From contig CP114481.1 of NCBI GenBank assembly GCA_027186245.1, positions 57,544,569 to 57,608,568 of the forward strand: a DNA stretch of 64,000 nt. Direction: 5' to 3'. The translations under genes were made by a program, and so were the position numbers. This document shows positions 58,676 through 64,000 of the stretch, piece after piece. Position 1 is the stretch's first letter; every line of letters starts with the position of its first letter. The DNA comes from Coriaria nepalensis (lineage: Eukaryota > Streptophyta > Magnoliopsida > Cucurbitales > Coriariaceae). The notes under the pieces are model-generated. The model saw nothing but the letters and a program-made list of their open reading frames with translations. It had not been told where the DNA came from and did not search any database.

Positions 58676-59586
58676 TCATTTCCCCTCCGGCGCCGGTTTC
58701 TCAAAAAACGTCTTCCTTATCCAATCAAATGGCTGCAAATGTACCAGGGGGGAGAAATACAAGATTGTTCATAAGGATTTTCTGAATGAATCTCAACACA
58801 CTATTAAACAGCACAAAAACAGTGGTAAAAAGTGAAAGCCCATGATATCATGTGAAAAACGGCTGGTTTTTTGTTCACCATGTATGTAATAAAATCAATT
58901 GCGAATAGCTTCAACAGAGAAGTATGTTGTCTGGCTCAACTTCTGAGACAGACGCGTATAGATGTAGAACAAAGAAACTATAATTTTCCGTGTATGAAAA
59001 GAAAGCTATGGAACAAACATTAACAAGTAACAATCAGGGAAACAGTCACATCGAAGAACTAAATGATAAAAACACAGGTTTGCCATCAACGACATAAAGT
59101 CCAGAAAGAAGGTATCGGCTCTGATATAACTTAAATGCAAGTTTAATCCCTGAAATCAGCTGATTTCACAAATGATACTACAAGACGCTAAGCTAGACGT
59201 ACGCATGCCAATCTGAAGATGAGATGAGCCCCGCCGGAAATTTTCAAATGCATCGAACCAAATCTTACCATTTTTCCGGCCCAAAAACAAAAAAGACAGT
59301 CACAAAATTTCGAGATCAATTGTTGAAAACCAGAATATTCGAAATTAGACAAAAAATTGGAAATTTGCAAATCTTGAAGAAACCTTAAAATTCAACAAAG
59401 AAGTACCATAGATCTCCATTAAAAACGTTTAGTAAAAAGAATCAATTATAAGAGAAGTGAAATTGAGGAAACCTGGACGAGCCAGATGGCAGTAACTCCG
59501 GCAGCAACACCCCACCCAGCGGCGGCTTGGATATCGATGGGTTGGGGACGAGCACTTGGCTTCAGGAACTTAAACAAACCCGCCAT
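58676..59586 (-). CDS. QCR10: Cytochrome b-c1 complex subunit 10-like (QCR10), 56 aa
   Basis: Two exons: 59586-59473 (38 codons) and 58732-58676 (19 codons with stop), separated by a 740-bp intron. The product is MAGLFKFLKPS..., then QPIDIQAAAGWGVAAG as start of a single membrane span ending AIWLVQPF, then a charged tail (DWIRKTFFEKPAPEGK). This matches plant QCR10, a small single-span subunit of mitochondrial complex III. It was found by joining a short ORF to a downstream exon too small for automatic ORF detection. It neighbours STR8, as in Arabidopsis At2g40765-At2g40760 (from memory). Confidence 0.92.
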
Positions 59587-60057
59587 TTTTTCCCAAAACC
59601 TCTGATGATTGATTGGAACCCTAATGCCCAAATTAAATGACGCAAATCTTTGTTTGAGCTTTTCTATATGCTTTGGTCAAAAGACGCACAGCCGCGTCGT
59701 TTTCCTTCCCGTATACAACAGCTGATAATTTTCGACCGTCAGATTTCGCGTACAGGATTGAGATCTTTGGGCCAAAAATAAAATATTTAGTTCATTCATC
59801 TCTCTTCACTTCTTCTGTTCTTCTATAAAAGATGGTCACTTCATTTTTCTTTTTGGAACAAAGATAAACTGTAATTTAGACATAAGCTTCCCTACATCGA
59901 ATTCTCATTACCATGTAAACTAGAACAATCAATTTTCATGGTAGAGTAAGAAATCTGAAGTTCTTACCAGCAATTTTCTAAAAATACATTAGCGAAAAAT
60001 GGTCCGGGAAAGACTAAGAAATAAGAATTATGATTATGTAGCCTTCATCGGAGAGAA

Positions 60058-62229
60058 CTAAATGGATCTTGAGAGGTTAACATTTCTTTCACTTTCATGT
60101 TTAGGCGTAGCTGGTCTACGGCCCTTGTCTGGACCACCAATGACCCCCCATGTTTCGAATTGTCTTTGCCGGGCTCTTGCCCTCTCCTTCTCTGCCTCGG
60201 ACTTGGATGAGTAACAGTACGGACAAGATACTCCATATTCCCATAAGGGGGATTCCACGTCAGCATCACTGACGGGTTGCTTACACCCATAGCAAAGCTT
60301 GAAAGTTCCCTGTTCCAAACCGTGCTCCACTGACACCCGCTTGTCAAACACAAAGCATTCTCCTTCCCACAGGCTCTTTGCCTCTGGAACCTCCTCAAGG
60401 TATTTTAGAATCCCGCCTTCCAGATGATATACCTTATAAAGAGATTGAAGAGCATTAAAATCAGACACAGAAGGCTAGTTATCACGAAATATAATTGATT
60501 AAGATTGAAAGAAGAGGAGCACCTCTTTGAAACCTTTACTGAGGAGAAAACTTGAAGCTTTCTCGCAACGTATTCCTCCAGTGCAGTACATGGCGACCCG
60601 ATGGGGTGTTTTCTTTTTTGGACTCTTCGTTTGTTCTTCAGTCTTTTGATCTGAATGCTCATTTTGTTGCTCTGAGAGTTGGAATTGGTCTTCTACCCAA
60701 GATGGGAACTCTCGGAATGCACTAGTACATGGGTCAACTGCTCCTTTAAACTTTCCGATTCTTGTTTCATAGTCATTTCTCACATCAATCACCACCTAAA
60801 TACAAATAAACCTTATCAACAATAGTAGCAAAATTTCTAGGGAAATGGACTCCTAATCACAACCAAACAGAGGCCACGTTGGTGCTCATTATGCCCAGAA
60901 TATATGATAAGACAGAGGAGAGATCATGTAAGGATTCCTGATAACAAATATAACTCTACAACTTGTGTTGATTAAGATGAAAAAAGTTTCAAAGTAACTC
61001 ACAGTATTCGGGTCACTGATCAATTCATTCCAATCACTTGGTCTGACATACTTTCCAACTCTTTCAATAGGTGATACAGAAGGCATTCCAAGAGTAACAA
61101 TCTGTTCAAACAGATGTTAAGAAAAGAAGAAAGAATTAACAAGTAAGGAAACCAACGTGAAAAGGTCTGGAAATATTCTCATAAATAACATATTGCCCTG
61201 GCCCACCTCTTTCTTCAATTTGACTCTGACATGATCCCAGCGAAAAGGTACATCTTCCCCTGCTGCAAGAGGGGAACTACTGCTATGTCCATGATGGATA
61301 GCTTCTTCCTCAGGACCAACAGGTGATTCCACTTGTCTGAGCGCCCTTAGACGGTCATCGCTTTGGATGAACCCAATAACTCTATCCACAGATTCTCGGG
61401 TCCCACATATGCTGCCATTGATTCCTTCTGGAGCAAGAATGATACCACCTGAAACACGCTGATCAGGATTAGTTTAGCAAGGTGATCAAAAAACACAAAA
61501 AACAATTACAACGAGATAATAGCTCCTATTAATAGCAGAGACACAATTTCAGCACACTCCGGACCCCATCACACAAGAAAGAGAGCTGCTAAAACTCTAA
61601 TCGGAGATTACAATGTTGAAATGGCAGCTAAAGAAAACACACAGTACAATAAATCTAAGAACACATTTAAGATTTTTAAAGTACATTCTTTAACACTGTC
61701 CAGCTCCTTAAGGACAGAACTATGAGCCATAACTTCGAAATCTAATAGAAAAAAAAAAAACTCTCCCACCAACTTTTGGATACGGAAGTTCGGAAGCGAA
61801 AAATATGCAAAAATAAAGCAAGGCCTTAGAACAATAAGCCAAATAAAAACAAAATGCAGTAGCTATAATAAGTACCAGCTCCTCGCAGAGCTTCTTCAAA
61901 GGCTGCCTTAAATCCGCATGGTCAGGAAAGTCAGCAAATTTGTAGAAGGAGATCACAACGAGAGTGTGTGAAGTCGAATCGTCGAACTCAGAATCACTCG
62001 TAATCGGAACAACAACAGGGGACGCAGAAAAGCACGTGGAAAGGGCCATGCTAGGTAGATGAAACTGAGCAGCAGAGTTGGAGGAGAAAAGAGGACGACG
62101 ACGATGATGAGATGGATCCGAAATTGAGGAAACTGGTTTTAGCCTAGAAGAAATGCTAGGGTTTGTGAAAAAGGAAGTTGATTTAATCAGTGATGACGAA
62201 AACATCTTCCAGGCTTGCACCCGCAGCAT
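60058..62229 (-). CDS. STR8: Rhodanese-domain protein 8-like (STR8), TrhO-related, 450 aa
   Basis: Exons 62229-61876, 61458-61207, 61101-61003, 60795-60523 and 60432-60058, total 1353 nt. The first true ATG ([10 protein letters not shown]) was used; a second Met eight codons on is possible. The Ser/His/Arg-rich N-terminal ~75 residues look like a plastid transit peptide. A ferredoxin-like domain ([11 protein letters not shown]..., then [16 protein letters not shown]) precedes the rhodanese domain with the active-site Cys in [12 protein letters not shown]. The C-terminus has a Cys pair cluster (CYGC...CPYC) that may bind zinc. The architecture is that of bacterial TrhO tRNA U34 hydroxylases, so a role in tRNA modification in the plastid is plausible (inference). 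Divergent from the WRKY gene, with 592 bp between starts. Confidence 0.93.
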
Positions 62230-62585
62230 AGAAAATAGAAATGAATGCAATTGGATTCGGCGGCCGACAGTAAGCGGTTATAACTGATAAGGACTTCTAT
62301 ATCGGGCATGGGCCAAGTCAAGCCCGAAAGAACCTGGACTGGACTGGACTGGGCTCAAAAACGGAAAAAAAGAAGAAAAAAGACGTTCTCCTTCCTTTCA
62401 CTTTAAGTATCGGTCTGTCGTTTTTTTACGGCGAATTTCCACAACAAAAATCACATCCTTTTCTAGTTTGGCCAGGAAAATAAATAATGAAAGAAAATTG
62501 ATCGCAGCCAATCCCATTATCTTATCCTTCCAGTTTATTTAACTTGGACCGAAAAGGAGAGGACAGAAAAAACCAAGGTCATGAA

Positions 62586-62747
62586 TGACGTCATCAGAAC
62601 AACGTCAGCAATGCTTAATACACTTCGCTCATTGGTTCCACGTCATCAAAGCCAGCTACGGTCTCATTTCCTCTCAGCATCCTTCCAATTTCTCATCTCT
62701 TTCCATTAATTGTCTTTTGCTTACCCCTCAACCCCGCCCATAAAAGC
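62586..62747 (+). promoter_or_regulatory. TGACG cluster and TATA of the WRKY promoter
   Basis: TGACGTCA palindrome at 62586-62593, CGTCA at 62603-62607, and CACGTCA at 62639-62645 lie within 60 bp. TGACG pairs are binding sites for TGA-type bZIP factors, the partners of NPR1 in salicylic-acid signalling. A TATA-like ATAAAAG is at 62741-62747, about 75 bp before the start codon. This suits an SA-inducible WRKY54/70-type gene. Confidence 0.65.
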
Positions 62748-62821
62748 TCGCCCTTTTTCCCCTTTCCTCACTTCACCCCTGCCTCAAAACTGAATCGTAT
62801 GCTTAGAGAGGAAAATCAGAG

Positions 62822-62933
62822 ATGGTGATTAAGGAAGAAGAATCTTTTACCAGCCGAAAAAGGGCAATAGATGAGCTGCTTAAGGGCCAAGAAATCGCGA
62901 CCCACCTCCAATCTCTACTCAAAAAGCCCAGTG

Positions 62934-62965
<32 letters not shown>

Positions 62966-64000
62966 GATCATGATCGGTCGAACTGTGCTACTACTCTCTC
63001 AGTTCAACAAGTACTTGCTGAAAAAATCGCGCGGAATTTCACACAGGTGATTTCCATTTTGAGTGCTACTTCAGATCAGCCTGCTGCTTCTCATGTCGAT
63101 TCTCTCGCCTCCGATTTGGATTCCGGCGAGAGTACAAAAAGATCGCCTGCTCTTAAGGATCGGAGAGGCTGCTACAAGAGAAGGTAATTAATTCATCAAT
63201 TAATTACCTTTGAATTGATCATAAGCTCAAGTATTCTTAATCCAAGGTTTAACCTGTTTGGTTGCAGAAAGGGTTTCCAGACACGGACTGTGGTTGCTCC
63301 AACCACAGAAGACGGTCAAGCATGGAGAAAATACGGCCAAAAGAATATCCTGAATGCCAAAAACCCAAGGTGATTTTTATTTATTTTTTTAGTAGAGCTA
63401 ATAAAATAAAATAAATCTTCTTCATGAAGTTAGTTCTGATTGATGTTGTCTATACTGCAGGAGCTATTTCAGGTGCACTAGAAAATATGATCAAGGCTGC
63501 AAAGCGACGAAACAAGTACAGAAACTAGAGAGAGAAAATGAATCTGAATCAATGTATCAGATCACATACATTGGTAATCATACGTGCAGAGATAGATCGC
63601 CGCTGATCGAGGGTACTGCTCCAGATCATGAAATCAACTTCACGGAATATTCTAAATTCGATTGGGAATCTTGTCTTAATGGTTGTTTCGGAAGCGGGAA
63701 GAACAATATCACCCTAAACCCAGAAAAAGAGCAGCAGTACTCTTACAAAGAAGAAACATTAGGGAGTGATTTAAGTACGGACAATAATACTTGTAATAAC
63801 AAGGTACTTAATCCCCTCTGCTCCGACGATCATGGTAATGATGGTGATAATCACTTGAGGGTTAGTTTCGGCTTTTCAGACCCGGATATCATCAAACCCA
63901 AGGTTGAATTATCTGACTGCTCCCAGGTAGATTCTCATGATCATCATCATGACCATGAAAATCTTAGTCTGGACGGTATGGAATCTATGGATGATCATTT
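62822..64000 (+). CDS. Group III WRKY transcription factor (WRKY54/70 type), 3' end outside window
   Basis: Exons 62822-63183, 63268-63369 and 63461->64000. The single WRKY domain has the WRKYGQK heptad (in [20 protein letters not shown]) and a C2HC zinc finger (C-x7-C ... HTC), defining group III. The intron after PR is the conserved R-type position. The N-terminus contains a helical [21 protein letters not shown] block typical of WRKY54/70, then a 13-Ser run encoded by a TCA repeat (62937-62965). The spacing in the finger is C-x7-C-x26-H-x-C rather than the usual x23. The C-terminal part is acidic and His/Asp-rich. WRKY54/70 act in salicylate-jasmonate balance, senescence and osmotic stress (family knowledge). 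Still open at the window end. Confidence 0.93.

Overview
The window is nuclear DNA of a flowering plant, almost certainly a core eudicot. Genes have many short GT-AG introns, intergenic DNA is AT-rich with long homopolymers and microsatellites, plant-only families are present (CIP7-like, NETWORKED, EDR4-like, group III WRKY, MIR319), and Ty3/gypsy and Mutator-type remnants occur. There is no prokaryotic or organellar signal. Exon maps were built by hand from splice sites, reading-frame sums and remembered family sequences; no search was run.

Layout. 1-1350 (+): 3' part of an RH3-type chloroplast DEAD-box helicase with several lesions. 1745-3420: an LTR fragment, then a decayed TPR/SET-domain gene. 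4207-8030 (-): COP1-interacting-protein-7-like gene. 9225-19109: a decayed Tat-type Ty3/gypsy element with a nested 2.1 kb solo LTR of another family, two tandem arrays (70 bp and 74 bp periods) and an antisense ORF. 19454-22051 (-) WD40 protein and 22589-23587 (+) GNAT acetyltransferase form a divergent pair. 24061-25626 (+): quinone-oxidoreductase-like protein. 26140-26385 (-): a MIR319 hairpin. 27562-30508 (-): RNFT1-like RING E3 ligase. 32798-34825 (-): damaged glyoxalase II gene, divergent from 35132-36705 (+) RPL10. 37214-38769 (+): TIM21/COA1-like mitochondrial protein. 39222-40342 (-): methylesterase. 43248-45067 (+): NETWORKED-4-like protein. 45068-49884: gene-poor DNA with a MULE transposase remnant. 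49885-52164 (+): EDR4-like protein. 52510-55194 (-): ABC1K9-like kinase. 55650-56664 (-): EIF1AD homologue with an internal stop. 57884-58321 (+): unknown plastid-type protein. 58676-59586 (-): QCR10. 60058-62229 (-): STR8-type rhodanese. 62822-64000+ (+): group III WRKY (WRKY54/70 type), cut by the window end.

These are independent plant transcription units, not operons. From memory, EIF1AD - QCR10 - STR8 - WRKY54-type matches the order around Arabidopsis At2g40750-At2g40780, an ancient conserved block. Several housekeeping-type genes carry single-base lesions (in-frame stops, 1-bp indels, broken splice donors) in otherwise well-preserved exons. They are either real null alleles or pseudogenes, or consensus errors in the assembly; reads would settle which. 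The best-supported non-coding find is the MIR319 locus. The most structured region is the nested retrotransposon. I found no convincing wholly new system.
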